Assembly: GCF_003312425.1 (NCBI RefSeq)
Contig: NZ_QNUX01000007.1
Coordinates: 1 to 64,000 of the forward strand
Direction of reading: 5' to 3'
Source: Flavobacterium psychrolimnae
GTDB lineage: Bacteria; Bacteroidota; Bacteroidia; Flavobacteriales; Flavobacteriaceae
Length of the DNA stretch: 64,000 bases
Below, one piece after another: positions 7,873-17,253 of this stretch. The number at the start of each line of letters is the position of its first letter. Positions within the stretch are counted from its first letter, which is position 1. Under the pieces are notes generated by a model, which searched no databases, was not told where the DNA came from, and was given only the letters and a program-made list of their open reading frames with translations. The position numbers and the translations under genes were made by a program.

Positions 7873-8238
7873 AATTGTAACTTTTTTCCGAAATTAGTAC
7901 TTTATAAGTAATATTCCGAAATTAAATTATGGACTATTATTTTAATAGTAGCGTCAACACATTAAAATTATCATAGCACCTAAGTTATTATCTTATTTTT
8001 AAAACAACTACAATAGCAATCCGTTAACAACTATTTATTGTTAAATGCTAACAATGAATTTTATTCTTGAGTAATTTTGTAAAAATGAAATCATGAAGCA
8101 GGTACTGAAAAAATTTAAAAAACCACAGCAACTATTAAAATTCTAGATTGCATTTTATATTCTTGGAAATAAAAAAAGTCAATTACTTTATTTCAACAAA
8201 AATTTATTTTACTAATTCATCTACATAAACCAAATTTC
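7873..8238. other. Divergent intergenic region with inverted repeat, promoter box and a 17-codon frame
   Basis: Between the kinase and the 8239 gene, TTAACAA (8024-8030) and TTGTTAA (8038-8044) form a 7-bp inverted repeat with a 7-bp spacer, a possible operator. A TAnnTTTG match (TAATTTTG, 8072-8079) lies just before a tiny open frame at 8093-8146 that would encode 17 mostly basic residues (MKQVLKKFKKPQQLLKF). Whether it is expressed cannot be told. Confidence 0.35.
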
Positions 8239-8805
8239 ATGGATTCTGATACTTTTATTTTCTGCCTCGAAGCAGTTCAGGATATCGACCTAAATACCAC
8301 AACCGAAGTAGTCAAAAACTTAGAGCAACTAGCCTTTGAGCGAGGCATAACCAGTATTTATAAAACCTGTGACACTATCGAAGGTTTAGAAGAAAGTTTA
8401 AATGCGCTACTTTACGACGACCATAACTTTAAAAATTATGAAATAATCTACTTAGTCATGCAAGGCGAAGGAAACTCAATATGTCTTAATGAATATTATT
8501 ATAGTTTAGAAGAAATAGCGGAACTCTTTGAAGGGAAAATGAAAGGGAAAATAGTGCATTTTGCAAATGCAAAAGTTTTAGACTTGAACGCCGAAGAAGC
8601 ACAATATTTTTTAGACATTACGGGAGCACGCGCGATTTCCGGTTACGGAACAACTTTCAACAAATTAACCAGCAGTGCATTAGATAAAGCTTTTTTTGGC
8701 TTATTTGAAGAAGAAGATGACATCATTGAAATCGTAGAAGAATTACATCAAAAGCAGTATGCCCTATGCAAATTACTCGATTTTAGATTGTATTATACCC
8801 GCTGA
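8239..8805 (+). CDS. Conserved hypothetical protein, 188 aa (DUF6642-like)
   Basis: A soluble acidic protein without signal peptide or membrane segments. It has an alternating alpha/beta look: DTFIFCLEAVQ, a helix, IIYLVMQGEGN, IVHFANAKVLDL, then ARAISGYGTTFN and an acidic helix (EEEDDIIEIVEEL). The strands and the GYGT turn suggest a Rossmann- or caspase-like fold, and the opening resembles proteins labelled DUF6642, but I cannot confirm that. The catalytic His-Cys pair expected of a caspase-like peptidase is not evident. The nearest gene, 9054-9683, is 250 bp away on the same strand. No function assigned. Confidence 0.6.
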   Translation: MDSDTFIFCLEAVQDIDLNTTTEVVKNLEQLAFERGITSIYKTCDTIEGLEESLNALLYDDHNFKNYEIIYLVMQGEGNSICLNEYYYSLEEIAELFEGKMKGKIVHFANAKVLDLNAEEAQYFLDITGARAISGYGTTFNKLTSSALDKAFFGLFEEEDDIIEIVEELHQKQYALCKLLDFRLYYTR

Positions 8806-9053
8806 GTGTAATTCAAGTTTCACGCTAATGTTATAAACATAGCTTTGTTACCCAACAATTGAGCTTTTCCGCTCTTTTATTCGATAAATCTATGTGTTTA
8901 TTTTTAAACTGTTTTTGGAGTTCATAATTTTAAATAATTGCACCCAACGGGTTATATTATTAAAAAAATAGTATCTTTTTTTAATACAATTTACTGTAGT
9001 AGTAAAAATCCAAGACAATCGCCTATATTGTAGTGCTCCTAAACGCTATCAAA

Positions 9054-9683
9054 ATGAAAGATATAAAAAAATACAGTAATAAAACAAAAGCCGCTTTTGT
9101 TTTACTGGTTATTATGTTTATAATCCTGCTCAGCAATTTTAATACCCTTCAAAATTCTAAAAAAACAAATGAAGACATCAACACCATTTATAAGGATAGA
9201 TTAGTCGTAGCGCGATATATCTTTCAGTATGCGAACACGCTTTATTCCATAGAAAAAAATGCAGCAGCAACGAACACAACGGATATTCAAAAAAGAGATA
9301 AAATTCTAACAGCCTTAAAAAAGATTCAAAACATAGATAAATTATACCTTGAAACTGTTTTGACTCCAAAAGAGAAAACATATTTCATGACCTTTATCTC
9401 TTCTTGTTCTGCTGTTAATTTAGCAACGCAAAACGAAAATTGGAATCAAGTACGTTACAACAGCAATCAAGCTATACAAATGCTGGAGCAACTATCCAAA
9501 ATACAAAGTGAGGAAGGCAGGTCAAAATTGAATCACTCCAATACGCTGCATAACGACAACAATAGTATAGGTCAACTTCAGATTGCTTTACTCGTTATTT
9601 TGGGTGGCATCACGTTATACTTGCTACTGTCCAAGAAAAACAAAATAAGCATCAAAATCCCTGAATCTCATAGTCTGAATTAA
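9054..9683 (+). CDS. Membrane protein with chemoreceptor-like four-helix sensor domain
   Basis: 209 residues from the ATG at 9054; an upstream GTG at 9033 is open but gives an atypical leader. The layout is a short cytoplasmic start, a membrane segment (AFVLLVIMFIILLSNF), a ~145-residue helical extracytoplasmic domain, a second membrane segment (IALLVILGGITLYLLL) and a short basic tail. This matches the four-helix-bundle sensor domain of methyl-accepting chemotaxis proteins, but no HAMP, kinase or signalling domain follows, so the protein is a sensor module without output. It may interact with a separate signalling protein. No partner is evident. Confidence 0.62.
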   Translation: MKDIKKYSNKTKAAFVLLVIMFIILLSNFNTLQNSKKTNEDINTIYKDRLVVARYIFQYANTLYSIEKNAAATNTTDIQKRDKILTALKKIQNIDKLYLETVLTPKEKTYFMTFISSCSAVNLATQNENWNQVRYNSNQAIQMLEQLSKIQSEEGRSKLNHSNTLHNDNNSIGQLQIALLVILGGITLYLLLSKKNKISIKIPESHSLN

Positions 9684-9750
9684 TTTCTACCTAAAATTTA
9701 AAGTGTTTTTTAAAAAAATTCATCAGTTTCGAAATGGATTATTTTCCAAA

Positions 9751-9781
9751 TTAAAAAACCCGCTCTAGTAGAAACGGGTTT
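9751..9781 (-). terminator. Terminator of the TonB-plug gene
   Basis: AAACCCG (9756-9762) pairs with CGGGTTT (9775-9781). Read on the minus strand the stem is followed by a run of six T, so it serves the gene ending at 9879. Confidence 0.75.
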
Positions 9782-9878
9782 AAGAAACTTGACTTTTTAT
9801 ATTTAGAATAAAGAAATTGAATTTGAAAAACCGTTCCATTTCTTTGTTATTATATATGACAATTTCACAATTACTAAA

Positions 9879-10553
9879 CTATTTAGTTGTAATTATAATT
9901 ACGCCACTGGAAGCTTGAGCACCATAAATTGATGCCGCACCATCTTTTAAAACGCTCACATTTTTGACATTATTTGGAAAAAGATAATCAATACTCGATA
10001 CAATCACACCATCCACAACAAATAATGGCTCTGAAGTATTTCTAATCGAAGTCAATCCTCGGATTGTTATTTTGTTGTCTCTTGAAACCGTAACTCCTGC
10101 TAAACGCCCACGTATTAAATCATAAATAGTAACAAAACTTCTAGTGCTTTTATCGTTTTGAACATCCATCGTTTGAGCTGTTTTTACTCTATATCCCTGG
10201 TCTTCTTCTGAATATCCAATGGTAATTTTACCTCCTTTTTTTATTCTGTTTTTTATTTCTTTTTCAGATTCTAGAAAAATGAAACTCATACTATTTTCAT
10301 TGCTAAATTTAGAAGAGAGCAAACCATATTTATCGGAATAAATATTAATCACAGCCACTTTTTCAGGGAGTAACACTTCAAATTCTCCGTTTTTATTTGT
10401 AGTAACATTGGTATAAATAGAATCCACGAATACTTTAGCATTTGGAACGGGTTTATTGCTGTAATTCATAACTTTTCCTGTTAACTTATTTTGCGCATAA
10501 CTAAAAGCTCCAATGAGTAACATAATAAAAACTAACGATTTAGAAATCTTCAT
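9879..10553 (-). CDS. Short secreted protein: carboxypeptidase-regulatory-like plus TonB plug domain, no barrel
   Basis: 224 residues: signal peptide (about 1-20, ending SYAQ), a carboxypeptidase-regulatory-like beta domain (KLTGKVMNYSNKPVPNAKVFV through about residue 95), a linker, and a TonB-receptor plug (about 130-224) with ITIRGLTSIR, PLFVVDGVIV and VLKDGAASIYGAQASSGVIIITT. These are hallmark plug motifs of SusC-type receptors, which normally run on for 600 or more residues of beta-barrel. Here the frame stops at the plug end and a terminator follows about 100 bp later, so this is a free-standing periplasmic plug and not a recent truncation. Its role is unknown. No SusD partner is adjacent. 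Confidence 0.8.
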   Translation of the reverse strand: MKISKSLVFIMLLIGAFSYAQNKLTGKVMNYSNKPVPNAKVFVDSIYTNVTTNKNGEFEVLLPEKVAVINIYSDKYGLLSSKFSNENSMSFIFLESEKEIKNRIKKGGKITIGYSEEDQGYRVKTAQTMDVQNDKSTRSFVTIYDLIRGRLAGVTVSRDNKITIRGLTSIRNTSEPLFVVDGVIVSSIDYLFPNNVKNVSVLKDGAASIYGAQASSGVIIITTK

Positions 10554-11729
10554 AACGCTTTTTTTTTAAATTTATTAAATGTACGGAAAAATTATTCTTA
10601 AAATATTTTTCGATAAAAATAGTCCGAACATAACATAAATTATATTAACATTTTTTAAAAAGAATAAACTAATTAACAATTATAGTATTTTAAAACGTTG
10701 AGATTAATTAAATTATTTTTGTTAAAATATTATTAATTCATCCATCAAGAATAAATTTCTTAATAAATTATAACAAAGTTAACAATGAATTTTAGCTGAT
10801 TTTTTTTATAAAACCTTCAAAACTTTTGCTTAATTTCTTTTAATCATAATATTTGGATGCAAAATTAAGAGAATAAAACTTGAAGCTATTATCTTGTTTT
10901 TTTAAAAACATTTCTTTTTATTTCTTTTTAGTAATTTTAATTGGTCTGTCCAATTTGATATTTAAAATTTTAAATACTTCTTAATGTAACATTAGAGATA
11001 AATAATCATGATATCCTAATAGCAAAAAATCAAACAATTGATTTTTTTATTTTTAAAAAAAGGTAAATTACAAACACTTGCTTTCATAATATTTAATGAT
11101 AAAGAACTATTGAAATATTGAAAAAATCCGTGAAGCTCGAAAATATAAAACATGTATATTTTGAAACAAAAAACCTTGTCTAGTTTCAGTACGAAAGTAA
11201 TATTTATATATTTATACCATTCATAGGCTAAACATTTTACAAATCAAAAGCATCACACTATTAATGATAAAACAGGTTTCAATATCAACTAATTTTTATT
11301 TAAAATACTTTGTGATTTCTTAATTAAAAGTAATTTTCTTTTCTTTTCATTAAACTCAATTCACTCTTTTTCATTAGAAATTTCTAATCTAATAGTAGTT
11401 AATACAGAAATCTAAACATTAAAATAAGTTAAAAAAAATTAAAGATTTCAAGCAGTTTTAATTCAAAATCAAGTAAAAACTCTAGCAATTAACATTGCTT
11501 AAAAGGATACAAATATTTAAACATAAATAATTTATTTTATTCATATATAGGCTATATTTTTTTTATAAATAAAAACTTATATTTGTTTTAAAAAAGTGCT
11601 TTTAGTCGATTTTATATGCTTTTAAAACAGTGTTTTTATTAAAAAAAACTAGATTTAAATTTTTAAAAACATTTTTTACTCACCATTACCTACATCAAAA
11701 CCATAAATTAATTAAACAAAAATTAAATT
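10554..11729. other. 1.2-kb very AT-rich gap before the surface protein
   Basis: The gap is almost devoid of G and C and rich in TTTT/AAAA tracts, with stops in every frame. No gene, tRNA or strong hairpin is visible. A TATATTTG box near the right end (11578-11585) may drive the large gene downstream. The region separates divergent genes and could act as a regulatory spacer or be the scar of a lost gene. Confidence 0.45.
11578..11585 (+). promoter_or_regulatory. Candidate -7 promoter box TATATTTG
   Basis: An exact TAnnTTTG match, 144 bp upstream of the ATG of the large surface protein, implying a leader of about 140 nt. In such AT-rich DNA a chance match is quite possible. Confidence 0.3.
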
Positions 11730-14700
11730 ATGAAGAAAACTACTCTTACGAATAAAAAGCTCTTTTCAACTCTAATTTTCATACTCATCTCATCCGTTGG
11801 ATTTTCACAATCACAAACTTTTTCAACTGCTGGTACTAATACTTTCATTGTACCCTCTGGAATAACAACATTACAGATTGAAGCTTGGGGAGGTGGCGGG
11901 AAAGGAGGAAGCAGAACAACTGCTGGTACAAGCGGTGGTGGTGGTGGTGGCGCTTATGTAAAAAAATCAGTGACTGTGATAGCTGGTAATACTTACAATT
12001 TACAAGTTGGGGCAGGAAGTAATACAGCAACAACGACAACAGCAAGCGATACTTGGTTTTCAAACGCAACAACGGTCTTGGCCAAAGGAGGTAATAGTGT
12101 TGCCAACAATAGTGCTACTGGAGCCAATGGAGGCGGAACAGGATCAATAGGAACACTTTTATCAGGAGGAAAAGGTGCTGATGGTACTACAGGTAAATAT
12201 GGCGGCGGCGGCGGCTCTTCAGCAGGTATAACTCTTGCTGGCACTGACGCTTCAAATGCATCAGGTGCAATTGCTCCATACGGCGGAGGAAAAGGCGGAG
12301 ATGCACGATCAATTACTGATGGTGCAGGAAATGTGGGACTTGTCCCTGGCGGCGGCGGCGGTGGTGCTTATCGAACAACCACAGGAACTTCAAATGGAGG
12401 AAATGGAGCCACCGGACAACTAAAAATAACTTGGGGAGCACAAGAAATTAATGTATTAGGAAATGCAATAACAATTCCCAGCGGCGATATAACTCCAGTA
12501 ACATCTGACAATACCGATTTTGGGTCCGTAGATACAAATTCAGGTACAATCATTAGAACCTTTACCATTCAAAATATTGGTTCTAGTACTTTAACTGTAA
12601 ATTCAATCAGTATTTCAGGAAGTGACTTTACAGTTAGTTCCGCACCAAGTTTTCCTGCTGCCGTATCTGGAGTAAGTAGTTTTTCTTTATCAGTTACTTT
12701 TAATCCTTCTACCATTGGCACAAAAACAGCCACAGTATCAATTTCTAATACCGATACAAATGAGAATCCCTATACCTTTGCTTTACAAGGAATAGGAACA
12801 CAAACATTCTTTGATAGTGACGAAGATGGCGTGCTAGACAATGTAGATATTGATGATGACAATGATGGGATCAAGGATGATACTGAAGAATTAAACTGTG
12901 AATCTGCAAGTGCAAACAGAGTGAACTATAAATTTTTAAATGAAACTTTTGGATCAGGACCTAGAACTACTATAAATACGACGTACGATGCGTATTCCAG
13001 TTATTGTTTTGAAGATGGTTCAGCAGGCGCTAACACTACAGATTGTCCGGACTTAAGTACTACAGATTTAAATGATGGTAAATACACTGTAGGATCCAGC
13101 GCACAAATTGCCTCATGGGCTGCACAGTTTTGGTACACCGGTAAAGATCATACTACACCAGCTGATCCAAATGGAAGAATGGCACTCTTCAATGCATCCT
13201 ATACTCCAGGTATATTTTATACTGCACTAATTACCGGTGCTTTACCCAACATTCCTATTACGTATAACTTTTGGGTGTTGAATCTTGACAGAACTGACGC
13301 TCCTGGAGTTGCAACGCGTTTACGACCTAACATCAAAGTCGAATTTAGAGATCTTAATGATGTATTACTACAAACAGTAACTACAAATTCTATAAATGCA
13401 GATGGAACTTGGAAGCAATTTACAGCTAATTTAACGCTCAATGTAAGTGCTTTTAAAGTTATATTCATCAATAATGAAACTGGAGGATTGGGTAACGATT
13501 TAGCTTTAGATGACATTTCAATTACACAAACCTTATGCGATTTAGACAACGATGGCGTTGCTGATATGTTTGATTTGGATGCCGATAATGATGGAATTGA
13601 AGACGTAATTGAAGTTGGTTTAGGAAATTTAAGCAATGGTAAAGGCAAAATTGATATGGCTTGGGCCGATGCTAACGGTAATGGATTGCATGACAGTGCA
13701 GAATCAAGCGCAGCATTACCTGCATTGGATTCGGATGGAGACAGAATTCCAAATTACTTGGATTTAGACAGTGATAATGACAGTCTTTTTGATGTGGATG
13801 AATCCAATGCCGGAAACTCTAATGCAGTTGCTGGGTTTATCAATGGTGATGGTGATATCAACGGAGACGGAACAGGAGATGGACTAGATACGGAAGTTTT
13901 CAGAAGCAAAGACACTGACGGCAACGGAACTTCGGAACTTTTTGGCGATGGAATATTAGACATTTACGATTACGGTACCGGAGACAATCAATACGGAAAT
14001 TTTGGACAAGGAAGTACAGTTGCTCCTTTTCTAAACTATCTTTTGGATACTGATGGTGATGGAATTCCGAATTATATTGATATAAAATCCAATGGAATTA
14101 CTTTTGACATTGCAAACACGTTGTTAATATATGATTACAAAACGCTCGACACCAATAATGATGGAATCATTGACGGAACAACTGATGCCGACAAGGACGG
14201 AATTATGGATACGTTTGATACCAATACTGCTGTTTTTGGTTCTCCAAGAGATTTGCGTACCAAATTATTTCTTGACTTCGATGGTCGAAATGATTACGGA
14301 CAAAGCACTTCTATTCTTGGTGGTTTAGCCAATGCTTCCTTAATGGCGTGGATTAACATGAATCCTGCTTTTTCAACAGAAGGGGTTATTGTGGGTCAGG
14401 ATAAATTTCAAATTCGCATTACAGCAGCCAGAAAACTGGAAGCAGTGGTTAATGGTTCTTCAGCTACTTTTGATACTGCACTGAATGTTTCTCAATGGTA
14501 TAATGTTGCCACGGTTTATGACGGAAATAATTTGAAATTATATCTAAACGGAGCTTTAGTGGCAACCCAAGCAGCATCCGGAAGTATCGTTGCTGATGCA
14601 TCATTACTAACCTTAGGGAAAAATCCAATTGCAAACACCAAATATTTTAAAGGAAAAATAGATGAAGTCCGCGTTTTCAATGTTGCGCTGACGGATTCAC

Positions 14701-16787
14701 ATTTACAGAGAATGGTTTATCAGGAAATTGAGGACTTTGGTTCACAAATCAGAGGAACAATCATCCCTAAAAATATTGCCTCTACTCCTGCTTCACTTCC
14801 TTTTTCAAACCTACTGCGTTATTACAGAATGGACAAGTATAAAGATGACATTATTGATGACTTGACAACACCGGCGATTGATGTAACAGGAACAAAAATT
14901 TACAATCATAAAAACATTTATCTTCAACAAGCACCTTTGCCTTTCGTTACAGAAAGAACAGGAACTTTTGCTACAGCGGTAAACAGTCCTACTAAAGAAA
15001 TCCGAGGAAATGACATTATGGAAAACGATTGGTCAATTGTCAAAGTACAACATGACATTACAGAAACGGCAAACAACATCGATTTAGGAATGCTGGTCGA
15101 TTCCGGAAAGAAAATCGTGATGAATAACGATACCAAAATACAAAATGACTGGTATCTAAAATTAGACGGTAAAATTGATTTAACAGGAATGTCACAATTA
15201 GTCCAAACTTCGGAGAGTGATTTAGACCCTACAAGTTCAGGAAGTATAGAAAAAGATCAACAGGGTCAAGCGAATAAACACAATTATAATTACTGGAGTT
15301 CTCCTGTTAGCGTTATTAATGGAACTGATAACAACCTTGATTATACTGTTGCCGGCGTAATGAGAGATGGCACAAAATCCTCTCCACAAAACATTAATTG
15401 GATTGATGGTTATGATGGATTAGCCAGCTCCCCAATTAGCTTGGCTCGCTACTGGATTTACAAATTTGACAATTACGCTAGTATTTACGCTAATTGGGTT
15501 CCAATAGGAGAAACCGGTGCAGTTCGCGTAGGTCAGGGTTTTACTTTAAAAGGAAGCGGAGCTGCATCTGGGACTCAAAATTATACTTTTACAGGAAAAC
15601 CAAATAATGGAAAAATCATAACAAATAGAGTTAGTCCAGGTCAATTATTACTCGCGGGAAACCCCTATCCATCAGCATTAGACGCTACAGCTTTTATAAA
15701 CGACAATCTAAATTCTATAAAAGGAAGTACAGAAGGTATAGATGGAACTTTGTATTTTTGGGAGCATTATTCTACAAACAATACTCACATTTTACGTGAT
15801 TATCAAGGTGGTTACGCTGTAAGAAATTTAATAGGAGGAATAGCACCTGTTACCCCTGCCTTAATAAGTGGTCTTGGATCCAGCACAAGACTTCCAGGAC
15901 GATATATTCCAGTTGGACAAGGCTTCTTTGTTTATGGTAAATCTACCGCTGCGACTAATAGCGAAGTTATATTCAATAATGCACAAAGAAGTTTTCATAA
16001 AGAAGATGATGCCGAATCTAATAATGTTTTTAAAATAACAACCCAAAACAAAACAAAACAACCAAACAATAATGACGATGATCAAATAGAACTAGATACC
16101 TATAAAAAAATTCGTTTGGGCTATAATACGCAAAGCAATTACCATCGTCAGGTGTTAATAGGATTTATAGATGATAAAGCAACTAGCAGAATGGACTATG
16201 GTTATGACAGTTATATTTTTGATGTTTTCCCAGATGACATGTATTTATTGAACGGGGAAAACCAGTTAGTAATTGAAGGTGAAGGTTATTTTGATGCCAA
16301 TGCTTCCTACCCTATTGGTGTAAAAGCTGCTGCTGAAGGGAAAGTATCATTTATATTAGATGATATAGAGAATTTTGAGACCAACCAACCCATTTTTGTT
16401 TATGATGATGAGACTAAATTATATCATAACATTAGGAATGAAAATTTTGAAACTTCACTTCCAATAGGGGAATTTCACAACCGTTTTTCATTGCGTTTTA
16501 AAGACAAAACACTTGGTACAAATGAACAAATTAAGAATGAAAATGATATTATAATTCTGCATTCACAAAATAGAAATGCACTTGTAATCAATAATAAATT
16601 ACTAGATACGACAGTTCAAGAAGTTACTTTATTCAATATTCTGGGACAGGCTGTTGCTATGTGGGAGGTAGAAAATCAAGGTCAGGAAAACATCCAGCTT
16701 CCTATTAAGAAAGTGAATTCAGGAGTTTATATTGCAAAAATTAAAACCTCGACAGGAATTCTAAGCAAAAAGATAATTATTAAATAA
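11730..16787 (+). CDS. Large multidomain surface protein exported by the type IX secretion system
   Basis: 1685 residues. Signal peptide about 1-27 (SSVGFSQ). A glycine-rich domain, about 30-235, contains poly-Gly tracts encoded by GGC/GGT repeats. An ASH-like choice-of-anchor-D domain, about 245-355, has FGSVDTNSGTIIRTFTIQN. Thrombospondin-type-3 calcium repeats (DSDEDGVLDNVDIDDDNDG and similar) lie near 360-385, 603-630, 665-690 and 770-830, with a beta-sandwich-like domain between the first two. A LamG/jellyroll domain spans about 846-1002 (WYNVATVYDGNNLKLYLNG, GKIDEVRVFNVAL). A long beta-rich region follows. The last ~80 residues (from about 1602) form a type A T9SS sorting domain: VTLFNILGQAV, GVYIAKIKT, KKIIIK. 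The domain set suggests an adhesin or matrix-binding protein, perhaps calcium-stabilised; the ligand is unknown. Confidence 0.88.
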   Translation: MKKTTLTNKKLFSTLIFILISSVGFSQSQTFSTAGTNTFIVPSGITTLQIEAWGGGGKGGSRTTAGTSGGGGGGAYVKKSVTVIAGNTYNLQVGAGSNTATTTTASDTWFSNATTVLAKGGNSVANNSATGANGGGTGSIGTLLSGGKGADGTTGKYGGGGGSSAGITLAGTDASNASGAIAPYGGGKGGDARSITDGAGNVGLVPGGGGGGAYRTTTGTSNGGNGATGQLKITWGAQEINVLGNAITIPSGDITPVTSDNTDFGSVDTNSGTIIRTFTIQNIGSSTLTVNSISISGSDFTVSSAPSFPAAVSGVSSFSLSVTFNPSTIGTKTATVSISNTDTNENPYTFALQGIGTQTFFDSDEDGVLDNVDIDDDNDGIKDDTEELNCESASANRVNYKFLNETFGSGPRTTINTTYDAYSSYCFEDGSAGANTTDCPDLSTTDLNDGKYTVGSSAQIASWAAQFWYTGKDHTTPADPNGRMALFNASYTPGIFYTALITGALPNIPITYNFWVLNLDRTDAPGVATRLRPNIKVEFRDLNDVLLQTVTTNSINADGTWKQFTANLTLNVSAFKVIFINNETGGLGNDLALDDISITQTLCDLDNDGVADMFDLDADNDGIEDVIEVGLGNLSNGKGKIDMAWADANGNGLHDSAESSAALPALDSDGDRIPNYLDLDSDNDSLFDVDESNAGNSNAVAGFINGDGDINGDGTGDGLDTEVFRSKDTDGNGTSELFGDGILDIYDYGTGDNQYGNFGQGSTVAPFLNYLLDTDGDGIPNYIDIKSNGITFDIANTLLIYDYKTLDTNNDGIIDGTTDADKDGIMDTFDTNTAVFGSPRDLRTKLFLDFDGRNDYGQSTSILGGLANASLMAWINMNPAFSTEGVIVGQDKFQIRITAARKLEAVVNGSSATFDTALNVSQWYNVATVYDGNNLKLYLNGALVATQAASGSIVADASLLTLGKNPIANTKYFKGKIDEVRVFNVALTDSHLQRMVYQEIEDFGSQIRGTIIPKNIASTPASLPFSNLLRYYRMDKYKDDIIDDLTTPAIDVTGTKIYNHKNIYLQQAPLPFVTERTGTFATAVNSPTKEIRGNDIMENDWSIVKVQHDITETANNIDLGMLVDSGKKIVMNNDTKIQNDWYLKLDGKIDLTGMSQLVQTSESDLDPTSSGSIEKDQQGQANKHNYNYWSSPVSVINGTDNNLDYTVAGVMRDGTKSSPQNINWIDGYDGLASSPISLARYWIYKFDNYASIYANWVPIGETGAVRVGQGFTLKGSGAASGTQNYTFTGKPNNGKIITNRVSPGQLLLAGNPYPSALDATAFINDNLNSIKGSTEGIDGTLYFWEHYSTNNTHILRDYQGGYAVRNLIGGIAPVTPALISGLGSSTRLPGRYIPVGQGFFVYGKSTAATNSEVIFNNAQRSFHKEDDAESNNVFKITTQNKTKQPNNNDDDQIELDTYKKIRLGYNTQSNYHRQVLIGFIDDKATSRMDYGYDSYIFDVFPDDMYLLNGENQLVIEGEGYFDANASYPIGVKAAAEGKVSFILDDIENFETNQPIFVYDDETKLYHNIRNENFETSLPIGEFHNRFSLRFKDKTLGTNEQIKNENDIIILHSQNRNALVINNKLLDTTVQEVTLFNILGQAVAMWEVENQGQENIQLPIKKVNSGVYIAKIKTSTGILSKKIIIK

Positions 16788-16867
16788 TTCGCTTTTTACT
16801 GTGAAAAAAGCAAATTCAATTAAGTAATTATTAAGATAATTTGTACTGATTAATTTGAATTATTATT

Positions 16868-16875
16868 TATATTTG
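16868..16875 (+). promoter_or_regulatory. Candidate -7 promoter box TATATTTG
   Basis: An exact TAnnTTTG match 54 bp before the ATG at 16930. It lies inside a reading frame that opens at an upstream TTG, which argues against that upstream start. Confidence 0.42.
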
Positions 16876-16929
16876 GATGGAAATTTGAGATTAACATCCA
16901 AAGATAGAAAACCAATTAAACAATATAAA

Positions 16930-17163
16930 ATGAAAAAAATAGTAACAATTGTAGCAATTGCATTCCTTACCATCAGCGTTAATGCACAAGAAATAAAAGC
17001 TGTCGCTAAAGACCAAGCAAAAAAAGAATCCTGTTGTGCAAAAAAAGACTCTAAGTCAAAAGGAATGACTGCAGCTGAAGTTGAAAAATGCAAAACAAAA
17101 TGCAAAGCTGATGGAAAAAAATGTGATGCCTCTATGGCTAAAACAAGTGGTAAAAAATGCTAA
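16930..17163 (+). CDS. Small cysteine-rich secreted protein, 77 aa
   Basis: The start is ATG 16930, because a clean signal peptide follows at once (KKIVTIVAIAFLTISVNAQ); an in-frame TTG at 16855 would add a polar leader and overlap the promoter box. The mature peptide is about 58 residues, very rich in Lys, with six Cys arranged as one CC pair, KCKTKC, KKC and a C-terminal KKC. Such spacing could bind metal ions or form disulfides; I do not recognise a named family. It stands alone after the T9SS protein, with its own promoter-like box and a strong terminator. A periplasmic metal-buffering role is only a guess. Confidence 0.7.
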   Translation: MKKIVTIVAIAFLTISVNAQEIKAVAKDQAKKESCCAKKDSKSKGMTAAEVEKCKTKCKADGKKCDASMAKTSGKKC

Positions 17164-17194
17164 TCTAAAAAGATTCTTATTATATTTAACAGAT

Positions 17195-17223
17195 AACGCC
17201 TCTAAAATTTAGAGGCGTTTTCT
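17195..17223. terminator. Bidirectional terminator
   Basis: AACGCCTCTAAA (17195-17206) and TTTAGAGGCGTT (17208-17219) form a perfect palindrome followed by T's on the plus strand. It lies between the convergent cysteine-rich gene and the DUF4442 gene. Confidence 0.85.
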
Positions 17224-17253
17224 GTTTATTTAAACCTGTCAGTTAACTGTTTT

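Noticed and set aside
11845-12568. Several open frames opposite the glycine-rich part of the surface protein
   Set aside because: They are long only because GGC/GGT repeats keep stop codons out of the other frames; composition (Pro, His runs) is not protein-like.
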